Source: Chamaecyparis obtusa
Taxonomy: Eukaryota; Streptophyta; Pinopsida; Cupressales; Cupressaceae
Assembly (NCBI GenBank): GCA_027943335.1
Contig: BSBK01006435.1
Coordinates: 136,501-200,500, forward strand
Direction of reading: 5' to 3'
Length of the DNA stretch: 64,000 bases
Part shown: positions 1-11,500 of the stretch, one piece after another
Layout of the letters: the number at the start of each line of letters is the position of its first letter
Numbering within the stretch: position 1 is the first letter of the stretch
The notes under the pieces: generated by a model
The model's input: only the letters and a program-made list of their open reading frames with translations
What the model was told of the DNA's origin: nothing
Database searches by the model: none
Program-made: the position numbers and the translations under genes

Positions 1-398
1 TGTCATCTTCCAATTAAGATAATTCTTCACTCATGCTACCTCAGACCTTGCGATTATTCCACATCACTATCATCATGTCTTCAAATTCTATTCAACTTTT
101 CATGATCATATATAATCCTAATTAGGAGATATCATCTGATTTACATAAACTGTTATGTAGGAACACTACCTGAATACTACTTCCATTGATTTCCACATAA
201 CTGTCATGAATAGATGAATTTTTGTATGCACTCTTAACCATGATCTTGTAAAACATCATAGAGTAATTCCTCAACTCCACATGGCTATATCTTCAATATA
301 CCACATGCGCTAACTCAAACACTATCTGCTTCTCTGCTAATCTTCAGTAGATCACTGTGTTGACATCAATGACAATCAAAGTCATGAATGCAATAACA
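1..398 (-). repeat. Probable truncated Ty1/copia LTR (minus orientation)
   Basis: No coding frame is visible. Read on the minus strand, the right end starts TGTTATTGCATTC and runs into a TTGTCATTGATGTCAACA-like block. This resembles the start of the V LTR at 31646, which has a TGTCATTGGTGACAACA block at the same distance. The other end lies outside the window. I infer the 5' (U3) part of a diverged SIRE-like copia LTR. The similarity is short and was judged by eye. Confidence 0.35.
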
Positions 399-934
399 AT
401 TGCTATAGATTGGTGATGAATACTCCCCGATTGGATATATTCAGCATCCATTCCTAAAAATCTCCCCCATTGGCATTGATGGAAACATAGTTGAAGAAAG
501 ATCCAAGTTCCATGAATACCAACACTACAACACTATTGCTCTGAAAATACTTTTAAGTCCTCTTCATCAATCAAATCTTTCTTCATTTTCCTATTCAATT
601 CTCTCCAATAGATTTTTTTTCATGTATACTTCTCCCCCATTGACATCAATGAAAAATGTTTCCTCACTATGTCAACAATAACTTCAATGTCAAATACACT
701 TTTCAAAAAATACATTCACTAGAGTCATCATGACTCAGCTTTGACACACTGGTGTAGGAGCACCCTGATAAAACTAAGATTCTTTGACACTCTTTTGGAT
801 CCTTTGATGGTCCTACTAGTCTATAGGAAATATTAGAAATAAAGGTTTACAATTGGACCATATTATTAAGACCTAGTTCCAAGATTTGCATTGATATGCC
901 CTTGGTCAACAAGTGTCCCAAACCTTAGCATAGG
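399..934 (-). other. Degraded copia-like 3' noncoding DNA with polypurine-tract-like motifs
   Basis: No convincing frame. On the minus strand it carries two ATGGGGGAGA-type polypurine motifs (461-470 and 631-640), each beside a CATTGATG-type sequence. This pairing is what V shows just upstream of its 3' LTR. The boundary with the W gag fragment to the right could not be placed. Confidence 0.3.
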
Positions 935-1152
935 TTATTTTATTTGTGGAGGTTCTTGGCTTTGTGGTACTTGAAGAAAGACTTGTCTCATCATCAAACA
1001 TACTCCTTCCTCTGGTTCTACATCCCTTGCATCTGCATTGTCTTCTTGTTTGTCCTCTTGAATTAGTTGTGTTCTTCTTTCACCTTGATTGTTATTATTC
1101 CTCTTCTTAGGGAAACGTCCTACATGGTGTCCCAAATTATTGTAGTAGTAAC
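935..1152 (-). pseudogene. W element gag, C-terminal part with decayed zinc knuckle
   Basis: The minus-strand frame shows a knuckle-like YYYNNLGHHVGRFPKK segment in which Cys positions have become Tyr and Phe, followed by an Asn/Gln/Glu-rich tail ending at 935. It is the continuation of the gag at 63246-64000. That piece stops inside the same knuckle (LKCYC), and GTAAC lies at both break points (1148-1152 and 63241-63245). Element X therefore interrupts one gag. The family is a Ty3/gypsy chromovirus-like gag, judged from the right-hand half. It is not functional: the knuckle cysteines are lost and a large insertion splits it. Confidence 0.7.
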
Positions 1153-2314
1153 TGATGGACTTCCAAATAGCCATCTTTCCTAGTACTTTTTATCCTCTTT
1201 CTAGAATAGTTGATTGCACATAGACATGAATTTATGGTTTTCAAGCATATGAACTTATGCTTTTTATGTATATGTTATATATATGTGTGAACATAAGATG
1301 AAAATGTGGATACTTTTAAAGACATAATATCTTCTTGAATTCATGGATAGGAATGGTAAATATAGTAGCTATACATGTTAATGAATGTTTCCTTGCCTAA
1401 GATATGTTTTGGGTACTTACCTCCTGTAGCCATAGGACTTGTAAGAGTGTTAATTAATATTTACACCTTTTCCTAATATTAATGATGCAAATATATATGT
1501 ATATGGTTGGATGTGTGCGCATTGATTATTTTGCAAGTGTTGACTGTGGACATTCAAAGACCAACATAGTGGCACTGGAGTAATCAAATCCAACCGTGGA
1601 TTGCAGAATCTTCGCAAGCAAAGAAAGTTGATAGATGTTTCTTGTTACATGCATGTGCAGATTTAGTTTCTTTAATGCGCTATATTTCTTTGATTATTCA
1701 TGGTCAATAATGTTTATGTTTTGAAACTTTATGAGTTGTAACTGATCCTCATTTATGAAGTGATCATAGATTTAGGAGATAGTTGTAGCTTTCTTTTAAA
1801 TAATCGACTCTTGTGACTCTATTGGAGTTAGTGAACAAACGAGTTTTTATAATAGAAATCTTGCATACTATTTTCAATCAAGTGTAATCATTTTGTTACG
1901 AATGAATAGAATGTTCAGTTCAAGTTTGTATCTTTCATCTTGATTGTAGTTCTCATTCACTCATTCAAGGGGGCCCACTTGATGAGTGAATTGTTCTATT
2001 AGCATAGATTCTAGTTTCCTATTATTTCTAAGTTGTTAGAACTCTGATGTTCCTATAGCTATTGATAACAAAATTAGTAGCTTGTTCCTATAGCATAGAC
2101 GGTTGGAGTAGTTCCCAGCCATAATTTCCTATTTTAATTAGAATACATTTGTTTACCATTTTTAGCATAGTTTTCCTGAAGCATAAGCATTTGAATTCCA
2201 TAGAGAGTCTTAGAATGAGAAGGTTTGAAGCATATACTTTGTAAATTCCATTCCAAGTTTACATCCCTGGTCGATAATTAAATGAGACTGAATAATCCAT
2301 TTAGAAATCATTTG
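1153..2314 (+). repeat. X 5' LTR (3' end truncated)
   Basis: It matches 34907-35310 and then 62416-63174 base for base apart from scattered substitutions. The match stops at 2314, where the other copy continues for 66 more bases to its CA end. No protein is encoded. It carries a conserved imperfect hairpin at 1956-1990 (TTCACTCATTCAAG against CTTGATGAGTGAA) around a G-rich loop. No primer binding site follows, because of the deletion. Confidence 0.82.
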
Positions 2315-2700
2315 GGGTTAAAAGAGACTGAATTAAATGAGCTTCTTTGGCATTGATGGAAACATCTAGAATGAAAAACCACCACCAACCCAAATGAACA
2401 TTTCTTTTATAACATTCTCTATTTCCTCATCAAAACTCCCCCAAAGATGAATCCTCCATTTGCTGCAATATTTTCTAATATTCTCCATTTCCTCAACTGT
2501 ACTGTTGTCATAACCGAATACTGCTCCCCCTTAGTATATTACTCCTCTTTTTACTTCTATTTTTCATGACTCTATATTTTACTCCCCCTTTGACATCAAT
2601 GGAAAAGAGTGCCATTCATTTTAAGCACTGGTACTACTCCTAAGTTAGAGTAGTCAACCTTCCATCAGTCCCTAAGGATTGATGCCTTGCCTTCTTTCTT
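2315..2700 (-). other. Deletion junction and 3' noncoding remnant of copia element Y
   Basis: Bases 2315-2341 look like filler built from nearby words (ATTAAATGAG and GAGACTGAAT, both also present at 2276-2292). From about 2345 the minus strand is noncoding DNA downstream of Y pol, with an AAAGGGGGAGT polypurine-like motif at 2581-2591 next to a CATTGATGTCAAAG sequence. Y's 3' LTR, which should lie here, is absent. Confidence 0.55.
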
Positions 2701-4245
2701 CTAAGAAGAATCAGGGAAGGGAATTACTTCCAACTTCTCCCTGAGATACTCAAAAGTATCCTTTTGCAAGGGCTTTGTGAATATATCTACCAACTGATCT
2801 TTAGTACTCACATAGTCTAGCTTGACTTCTTTCTCTACCACTTTCTCTCTTAGGAAGTGATACTTGATCTCAATGTTCTTTGTCTTTGGATGCATCATAG
2901 GGTTCTTTGACATATTGATAGTTCTAGTGTTATCATAGTGAATAACAATAGGATAATCAAACTAAATTAAAAAATCCTTTATCATCTGCTTGATCCAAAC
3001 AATTGTAGAACAATTCAAGGCTGCTGCAACATACTACGCTTCTCCTGTTGAGTGAGAAATACAATTTTGTTTCTTTCTTATCCTAGTGACAAGTCTATCA
3101 CCAAGAAACACTACTCCACCTGATGTACTATTTCTGTCATCAACACATCCTACCCAATCTGCATAAGTGTACACATGTAGCTCAACATTTTATAAATTAG
3201 GGTACCATAGAGCATAATCTATAGTGCCCTGCAGTATCTGAATATCCTCTTTACCGCCATGAGGTGACTTTTCTTAGGTTTTGCTATAAATCTTCCAACT
3301 ATGCCAACTGCATTGGAAATATCATGTCTAATCTAAGTAAGATATATGAGTTTACCAATCATAGACTTGTACAATGTTATATCTACTGTTGGTGAGTCAT
3401 CTTCTTTCAGAAGCTTGCATCCAATGATCATAGGTGTTCCTACAGGCTTTCAATCATCCATCTTGAATTTCTTTAGTATCTCTTTCACATACTTGGACTG
3501 ATTAATGAAAATTCCTTTTCCTGTATGCTTCACATTTAGTCCCAAAAAGTATTTGATATGACCAATCATACTCATCTCAAACTCATTCTGCATTTCTTTG
3601 GCAAATTTTGCACTTAGTTTTTCATTACCTCCAAAGATAATGTCATCAAAAAATATAGCTACAAGTAGTAGACCTTCAGATGTCTCTCTAATGAATAGAT
3701 TACAATCTATTGCTCCTTTCTTGAATCCAATCTCTGTTAGATATCCATCTAGTCTCTCATACCATGCTCTAGGGGCTTGCTTAAGTCCATAGAGGGCCTT
3801 TTTCAATCTGCATACCATATCAGGTATGTCTGATAAGGTGAATCCTTCTAGCTGCTCAATGTATACTTCTTTCAAATCTCCATTCAAGAATATTGACTTG
3901 ACATCCATCTGATATACTTTGAAATTTTTGACTGTAGCATAAGCTAGAAATAACTTAATAGCTTCTAATCTTCTCAAAGGTGCAAATGTGTCTAAATAAT
4001 CAATGCCTTCTCTTTACGCATATCCCTTAAATACTAACCTTGCTTTATTTCTTACTACTGTACCATCTTCATTCTTCTTGTTTCTGAATATCCACTTTGT
4101 ACCAATCACATTCTTATCACTAGGTCTTGGGACCAGTTCCCAAGTGTCATTCTTAATAATTTGATCACATTCTTCATTCATAGCATCATGCCAATCTAAA
4201 TCATTACAAGCATCTTCAACACTTAAAGGTTCAATCTGAGATAGT
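2701..4245 (-). pseudogene. Y reverse transcriptase and RNase H (copia pol, 3' part)
   Basis: RT starts near 4245 with EDACNDLDWHDAMNEE and WELVPRP, followed by GTKWIFRNK and KARLVFKGYA. One stop (4014-4016) precedes the continuing frame TFAPLRRLEAIKL. LKKALYGLKQAPRAWYERLD is clear. The catalytic YVDD is represented as FFDDIIFGG, so both Asp are kept while the first two residues have changed. After 3450 the frame is broken many times. The RNase H end is clear at 2701-2913 (IEIKYHFLREKV, then QLVDIFTKPL). Polymerase and RNA-strand removal would be its roles during cDNA synthesis in virus-like particles. Stops and frameshifts rule out a product. Confidence 0.88.
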
Positions 4246-5350
4246 AAACATATTGCTTCACTGCTAGCTGAGTTCTTTGCTTGTGATCTTGTTAAGACTT
4301 TTCTGCTCTGATATCCAATGATGTCTTTCTTGGAATGATTTCTAGATGTAAACTTTGGAACTTTAGGTGATGCTGACTCATCAACCTTAGGAGTACTTTC
4401 TTCACTTGTCTTAGGGTCATTGAATAGCACATCAATACTATCAAACATTTCCTCAATGATATCTTTCTTGAACCATAAACTTTCATCAATCTTAACATGA
4501 GCACTTCCAATGATCTTTTTCAATCTTAAATTGAAACATCTACAAGCTTTACTTTTAGTAGAGTAACAAAGGAAAATACCTTGATCACTTCTTGCTTCAA
4601 ACTTTCCTACTACTTCATCCCTCTTGATGTAGCACTTTCTTCCAAAGGTTCTAAAGTATTTTACTGTGGGAACATTACCAAACCATAGCTCATATGGTGT
4701 TTTGTCTATGCCTGGTCTTAATTGAATTCTATTGATGGTGTAGACTATTGTATTGACCACATGTCTCCATTAGGTGTGTGAAAGGTTTCCTTCTCTCATG
4801 ATGGTGCATGCTGTATCAAGAATGATCCTATTCCTTCTCTCTGCAATTCTATTCTGCTGAGGGGTTCTAGGGGCACTTAACTATCTCTTTATGCCATTTT
4901 CTTTGTAGTACTCATAGGATCTGTCAGAGGTGAATTCTCCTCCTCTATCCAATCTAAAACATTTTATCTTTAGTCCAGATTCATTCTCAACTTTACCTTT
5001 GAATATTTTGAACTTATCAAATGCTTCTAACTTGTCTTTCAAGAACTGAACCAACATCATCCTAGTATAATCATCAACAAACAAAATGAAGTACCTTTCA
5101 CCATAGTATGATCTTGTATGAGTTGGACCACATAGGTCTATATGAATCTGATGAATGAATTTATCACATGCTTTCCCATTACACATTCCCTGCATATAGT
5201 ATCAATTGGCTTTGCTATGCTAGGTAGATCTCTTACTGCCTTTACATTGCTTATCTTTACTATGTTATCAAAATTGATATGACATAGTCTTTTATGCCAC
5301 AACCAACTGTCATCAACTTTAGCAACAAAACAACTTGCTTCTGAATTGAG
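4246..5350 (-). pseudogene. Y integrase (copia pol, central part)
   Basis: The pre-integrase zinc-binding segment is visible (WLWHKRLCH, then CRECVMGKH, at about 5300-5165). The catalytic core starts with the first Asp in HIDLCGPTHTRSYYG and has the second Asp in FRLDRGGEFTS. The Glu-bearing QNRIAERR-type helix near 4860-4830 survives only across a frameshift. The C-terminal part includes TPYELWFGNVPTVKYFRTFG. It would insert copia cDNA into host DNA. At least two frame breaks (about 5160 and 4880-4760) make it a pseudogene. Confidence 0.85.
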
Positions 5351-5700
5351 TTGGAAAAAATTACCTCTTGTCTTTGAGCCTAATGCAATCATAACACCAT
5401 CCTTTTTTTTAATGATGCATTTTTCATCTTTGAACTCTAACTGATAGCCTTTTCCAAGTAACTGTTGAACATTGAGAAGGTTATGTTTCAAACCATCAAC
5501 ATAAAGAACATCATCAGTACTATTATTTCCATCCAAAGTGATGGATCCTCAACCAACTATTGTTTTAGGAGTGTTTTATCCAAATCAAACCGTACCACCA
5601 TTTTATTTTTCTACATGAACAAACCTGCCTTTATCACCTGTCATGTGATGTGAACAACCAGTATCTATAATCCAGTCTTTCCTTATGCCAGCTTGTGAAA
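5351..5700 (-). pseudogene. Y aspartic protease region
   Basis: On the minus strand at about 5677-5637 the frame reads WIIDTGCSHHMTG, the copia protease active site with its DTG intact. Downstream is LKHNLLNVQQLLGKGYQLEF, the usual stretch linking protease to the integrase zinc domain. A stop separates the active site from this part. The enzyme would cleave the Gag-Pol polyprotein. It is too damaged to be expressed. Confidence 0.8.
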
Positions 5701-5879
5701 TCAATGCTAGCTCTTGATTCTCTTTCTTATCTTCATGAATTGTTATTATTCATTTTGTCTACAATAGCAATGAATCCAATTTCTTCTTCACCTGATTCAT
5801 CATCTGAAACTCCATCTCCAGCATAATAGCATTCTTTAGAGTACTTGGGCTTGTAATCCTTTTTCAACTTTCTAGCTCT

Positions 5880-6701
5880 AGTAGGACACTTAGATGAAAA
5901 GTGATCGATCTTATTACATCAAAAGAACTTAAATGGTAATTGACCTTCATATTTTCCTTTTCCTTTCTTTTCTCTTTTGGAAATCATAGAAATGAAATCA
6001 TCTAATGTTTTCTCTTCATCATCATCATCAAAATTGCCAGAAGTGTTTGTAGATTTCTTGCCATGAACTATTGCTTTGAAGGCTGTCTCACTCTTTGGTT
6101 CTGTCTTCAATCTTGAAATCTCAAAAGATAAGATTTTGTTGATCAAGGTCTCTCTCTTGAAATTAGCTATAAGTTTCATGGTCTCATCAAGTATGTTGAT
6201 CTTTCTTTCATATTCTGGAGTGAGAGTGGTCATTAGGTTGTCAATAATGTCCTCTAATATCTCTCCACCATTGTTTCGGATTCCAGCAACTGCTTCATTA
6301 ATCCTCTGATTGTAAGCTTTGATATTTTCTTCAGGTAGCATCTCTAATGCATTGTATCTTTTCTTCCATGTCTTTCTACATGCATCCTTTTCTTTTTTGT
6401 CTCCTTCAAATATGTCTTCTAGGTTATTCCATATTTTGTGGGATGTATCTACCTTTTTTATTTCTGAAAACTCACCATTAGATAGGGCACTGATAAGATC
6501 TTCTTTAGCTATAGCATTCTGATGAAACAATTCTTTTTTTCTATCAGTAGCATCATCCTTTGTAAGGTCTTCTAAGGTAGGAATCTTGGCATCATTGATA
6601 GTTACATCAAAAACTTCAAAAGTAATGCACTGCAAATGGGTCACCATCTTGTTCTTTGAACCAAGATAATTCTCTCCATCGAAATTACAACTTTTTTTCA
6701 T
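5880..6701 (-). pseudogene. Y gag (UBN2-type copia gag)
   Basis: A 260-codon open stretch starts at an ATG at 6701. It shows the copia gag pattern: NFDGENYLGSKNKM near the start, a helical middle (KIWNNLEDIFEG, then MLPEENIKAYNQRINEAVAGI), and TLTPEYERKINILDE. An acidic patch precedes FISMISKRE. The zinc knuckle lies just past the first stop (5919), reading CNKIDHFSSKCP, so the C-terminus is cut by a nonsense change. The product would form the virus-like particle and bind RNA. The start lies about 55 bases downstream of the primer binding site. Confidence 0.85.
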
Positions 6702-6755
6702 GAAGTATGTGATCTGATCAACCTCAAGCTATTAAAATTTCTATTTGAGGCACTT

Positions 6756-6768
6756 GGCTCTGATACCA
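6756..6768 (-). other. Y primer binding site (initiator tRNA-Met type)
   Basis: The minus strand reads TGGTATCAGAGCC, the standard plant copia PBS complementary to the 3' end of initiator tRNA-Met. It lies two bases from the LTR end (...CCTAGCA). Confidence 0.9.
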
Positions 6769-6770
6769 AT

Positions 6771-7086
6771 TGCTAGGAATAGTCCCAAGAGATAACTGAG
6801 AGGGGAAAGGGGGTGAATCAGTTATCTACAAGTTTCAATTCTTTATCCAATTAATTATACTTAAACATAAAGCATAAACACAATGAAAGAACACTCGAAC
6901 ACAACACAATATTTTGGTTATGGGGAGACCCAAATAGGTAAAAACCCCAGTGGGAATTGACACCCACTAATATTATGTACTAGTGTATTATGATCCTTGT
7001 TAGAAAATCCTTAACCCTGTTGGGATTTTCTTTACAATATATTTAGTACACTAGACCTAGTCAAGGGTCGAACCCTGTTAGGAGTC
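6771..7086 (-). repeat. Y 5' LTR, U5 end (part 1 of 2)
   Basis: It abuts the PBS and, on the plus strand, begins TGCTAGGAAT. It contains a CTGAGAGGGG...GTGAATCAG block and a TGGGGAGACCCAAATAGG-type block; versions of both recur at the same end of the V and S LTRs. It is cut at 7086 by Z and resumes at 21557. Confidence 0.8.
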
Positions 7087-7997
7087 TGTTGGTTCCTGGA
7101 AAAGAGTTTACACTCAAAGAGACACCAATATGCCTATGATGGATATTAAGGATTGGTTAGTTCCAAATGTGGGCAATCTATAGGCAACTGGACCAACTAT
7201 AGGGATGGATAATCCCTCTTCTGCTTTTGGCTCTATCAAACCAAGGCGGGTACACCTGATCCAATAGTATTTAACTCTTAACTAATAGTCTTAACTCTGC
7301 CCCCTGTTTCTTTATTGGATCTTTCAACAGATGAAAATAGTGAGAGAATACTAAACAACAACCTATTGTTCATTGATCCTCCATCACTGGGTAGGACAAC
7401 ACATAAATGTAAATAAAACTAAAATTACTGGTAGTGATTATAATGATTTCTTACAGAATGTAAACAACTATGTCAAACTTGCATCACTACAAGAGATACT
7501 AATTTTCGATCAGTACCTCATCCATTGGGCAATATATATGAGACAGATACAGAATACAAGAACATAGATTCCAAGCCATAAACACAACATATCAGATTCA
7601 TACACTACTTACAAACATCCTTCCTGACTGAACCAAATGAATTTATGTTTCACTCAGAGACTTTTAACCTGATCCTAGATCAGGGCTAAGAGATAAAACA
7701 TATACACAAGTAAACCCTGTGCAAAGAGTCAAAAAACTTAAAACCCAAGAAACACAACTGAAGGAGAGATCTGAAACTAAAAATTGTATTAAGTATAAGG
7801 ACTCAAGTTCCTGTATTACAAACCATTTCAGAATACAACACCTAGATAAATAATATGCAAAAGATACAGAAGGTTTTTCAACTGTATTGACACAAACTGC
7901 AAAATATATTACAATCTGGACTAAGGATACACACTGAGCTTTTCAGCTTCCTGTGTCAAGAATTTCCAGCCAGCCCTTTAAAAATGATTACAAAATT

Positions 7998-8007
7998 CCC
8001 TTTATAG
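7998..8007 (-). promoter_or_regulatory. Candidate TATA box in Z 3' LTR
   Basis: The minus strand reads CTATAAAGGG; the same word lies at the matching place in the 5' LTR (17520-17529). Its position would give a U3 of about 4 kb and an R-U5 of about 0.9 kb. No transcript evidence is available. Confidence 0.4.
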
Positions 8008-8414
8008 AAACAGGGATACACAAAATATCAATTAGGGCACTTTTTAGGGAAACAATACCAACCCTAAAACTCATCAAAATATCCTAGACAATTCTGAAAT
8101 CTAATTACATTCGAGAACATACTTTACAAAATATCTGCAACTCTAATCCAAACTGGACCTTGGATGACACAGACCATTACTGCTCTCACCAACCATCTCA
8201 AAGCTGAAAATAAACTTCATCAATGCATTCCTCATTTCGAGATGATTCCGATGATATATAATATGTCTATATTTGGTCAAAAATGAGACCCAGAAATCAT
8301 TTTTCCGTGAGCAGCCTCCATTATTTAAATTTTTTATTTTTCACTATAGTCAAACTTTATAAATTCGAAAATCAACTTTATGCAGACATTTGAATTTGAA
8401 AATGGGCCCACATG

Positions 8415-8560
8415 CCACATGTCACATTTTTAATGGTTCACAAATCCACCTTATTTGCCATGTCACCATCGTGCCATATCCTCCACCACTTGTCATTTTG
8501 TGATTGGCCGACCTCACTGACTGGGGGTCTATATGCCAGATCACCTCAGGACACATGTCA
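8415..8560. promoter_or_regulatory. Cluster of CACNTGTCA motifs in Z 3' LTR
   Basis: CCACATGTCA (8415-8424), CCACTTGTCA (8486-8495) and ACACATGTCA (8551-8560) lie 400-560 bases upstream of the candidate TATA box. The third is ACACGTGTCA, a true G-box core, in the 5' LTR copy. They resemble plant bZIP/bHLH sites; function is inferred. Confidence 0.35.
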
Positions 8561-11500
8561 TCATCTCACTTATCCACTAGCATAACTGGTGTGCAACTTT
8601 AATCTTGTGCTTTGGTGATGTCCATTAGATTGGCACACATCCCAAGGTAGCTGACCAACTGCTTGAGCCTGCTAAGTCAGTGCTTTGTCATCGTTGTCCA
8701 CCAAGTGTCACATTCCAGTTGGGCTATTGATCCACCTGGGCGCTCTGCCACATCTTAGGCCATGTCATCATCGTGCATGTGGCACGTTCTTGCTGCACCG
8801 CAAGCTTATCTAACGTGCAACTTCATCTCAACAATTTGGCGACAACCGCCGATCTGGGCACACATCTCGAAGAGCTCGAACAACCTTCAATTTAACATGT
8901 TTTACCAAAATATACTTACCAGACATATGGGGCCTGCCGCTGACATCATCATCCACTTATTTGCTTTGGCTCTCGTGCATATGAGTGGGTCCACACAAAG
9001 TCCCTTCTCTTCCTTGCTTTACAATACATGTTTGTGGTGTTTCTTTTAAACACTTTATATTCACATATCAGCGTGAATGTGGGATAACTCCCCCAACATA
9101 ATACCTCATTTTCATTGCCATTCACCATGCGATTCCCTGCAAACACCTTATTTTATCCCTTGGAGACTACGGATACGTATTACTTGGTGCGTCAAACTCC
9201 CCAAAATGTGTGCAAGTTTATATTATTATGAAAACATCTACATTCCTTCGCATGCATCACACCACTGTTTTAGCATACACCTTCCATAATCTTGCATGTG
9301 CAGCCCTTTACAAAACTAATATGCACCATTTTCCTGTGCTGGTGTATGAAGAAGAGACTCTTGGTACTTTACACAAGAGTTTGGTGCTTCCTTTACCCTG
9401 GACCCATAAGCGGCACCCCAAAAGAATTCATGATTTTGAAGGGAAAAGACACACCAGTGTATTGAATGCACAGCTAGCACCAAAGGGAAATGGTGTGTGA
9501 GAAACTATCATATGCGTGGGGAGAAAGAACCTGACAACATTCCCCACAATACTTGCGCAAGACTAACTAAGGGAGGGGGCGTGAGGTATCCCTGTCTTGT
9601 GTCTTTGAAGCATACACAACATCCCTCACTGATGTTGGCAGCTCAAGTTCTTTGTAGAACAGTAGCATCCTCTATTTCTTAGCGCAAAACACACCAAAAG
9701 ATAGTGAGAAATGGCGCACATGAATTGCAATCTGGTTTGCTCCATTTTAAAACTCCATAATACATCTACAGCACATCCGATCGCTTTCCTCATTCATTTT
9801 CTTTTGTCTTCAAGCATTAGTGTATAATGCCTGGTCTTCAAACAACATATCAAATGGAGGGAACATGAGTTAAAAAGAAACCCACACAAGCTATCCATTT
9901 TCCCGGTTGCAAACAGTACCATTTACACGTATGCCTTTCTAAAAAGTATGCCCAATACTTTGGATACAATTTTATTGATCTGACTTCTCACAACCGGGTA
10001 ATATTATTTCTTAAACACCTGCTGAAAGTTGAATAAAATCCTTGCTAGGTTGGAGGGATCCCTTTTATGAATGTGGTTGATGGGGAGCTGTGAACATATT
10101 GAATTTCACTCATGGACTTGTTTAAAAATTTTCTCTCATATCTTGCAACCATGCTTGATCCCATTTCTCAGTATGAAATGACTTGATGATCAATGTTATT
10201 CTTTCTTCAAGCTGAGAAGAACTCTTGTCATAAAACTGGACATGGAAAAGATTCTGAAACCATTTAACAAAATCCATCAATCTAATTGTAATCAGCTTAT
10301 TTTAACACATATACTTCCCCTAATGCCATTTCATCAAAATCAACATCTCATTTCATTCTTCCTTTGGGCTTTTATTTGCAAGCCTTCGTGGCTCCTTAAA
10401 CTCACCAATCGCCAGTGGCCTAATGTAATGAAGTCGACAAAGTTTTTGCTTAAAAAATAATGAGGCAGGCTGGACCCCAAGCGAATCCAGCCTAAAACAA
10501 TTTTGAACTCAAACAACCGGCCCTGAAAATGATCAAAAACAACCAGCGTCTGCAACTGGATTAGATCCGGCTAACCGGATAAAAAAAAGACTTCAACTTT
10601 CACTATTTCGCCAACCGGCAACTCTGAATAAATTGCCCCCAGTCGCCTTTTAAAAATACTGCTCAAAACAAATCGTTGGAAGCTGAAAGCTGGTGGAGAT
10701 GAACTTTGTACCACAGACAACAACCCTGTAAAATGGCTTCGCCAAAAAATGAACAAGGTGAGAGATTTTAAAAGTTGAAAAATGCCGTTCAGAATTGCTA
10801 GCAAGCATAAACTGAAAATCACTGCCGACTGACCCAGAAAGAAATGATCTAAAAATATGAAATGATGAGCTGATGACACGCCACTGAAACTGGAAGAAAT
10901 TTCATATGCAAGGATCGAAACGAACCAACTGCCAACTGGAGATGATCATCCATGCAAAAGCTATGAATTTAAGAAAAAGGCTACTTTGCAAATTTTTATA
11001 TCCGTACTTTTATCATTATAAAACCCCTTTTTTGTCTGACCTTGCAAACCTGTCAAACAGAACCTTCACGATCTGAAACCCTGGATGAAGATTCTCTTTC
11101 ATACACAAAAAACATGTCCATCATCAGATTCATCAAACGATCAACTAATTATCAATTATTAATCTCCAAAGTTGTGCCCTAAGAACATCCTGAACTGAAA
11201 ATAGTAAAATTCATAGAAATTGGGTCTGGAATCAATTGAGAAAAGTCATCAATCGGATTCGTCACAGTCTGAAACTCATCATGAAGAAACATTTTCATAT
11301 CTAGATTATGAATCAACCCTCAATTATGCTTAACCTCAATCCAGGTGTAAATGGTACGATTGCAAAGTGAGCTACTTACCAAACTGAATTGTGCACTGCT
11401 GAAAAACTTAACATCTTACAATCTAAACGACTCTGGAAAACATGTCAAACGAACAGATGGGAGGCTATAAATCGGCACAGACCTTCTTTCTCATGCTAAC

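Noticed and set aside
1..398. This LTR-like piece as the missing 3' LTR of Y
   Set aside because: Its start does not match the TGTTGGAGATTTGCC start of the Y 5' LTR, and the W gag and X LTR lie between it and Y.
8762..9682. Several open frames of 61-96 codons in both Z LTRs (also 18123-18980)
   Set aside because: They occur in both LTRs only because the LTRs are repeats. They differ by substitutions that change or shorten the proteins, lack known motifs and overlap one another on both strands.
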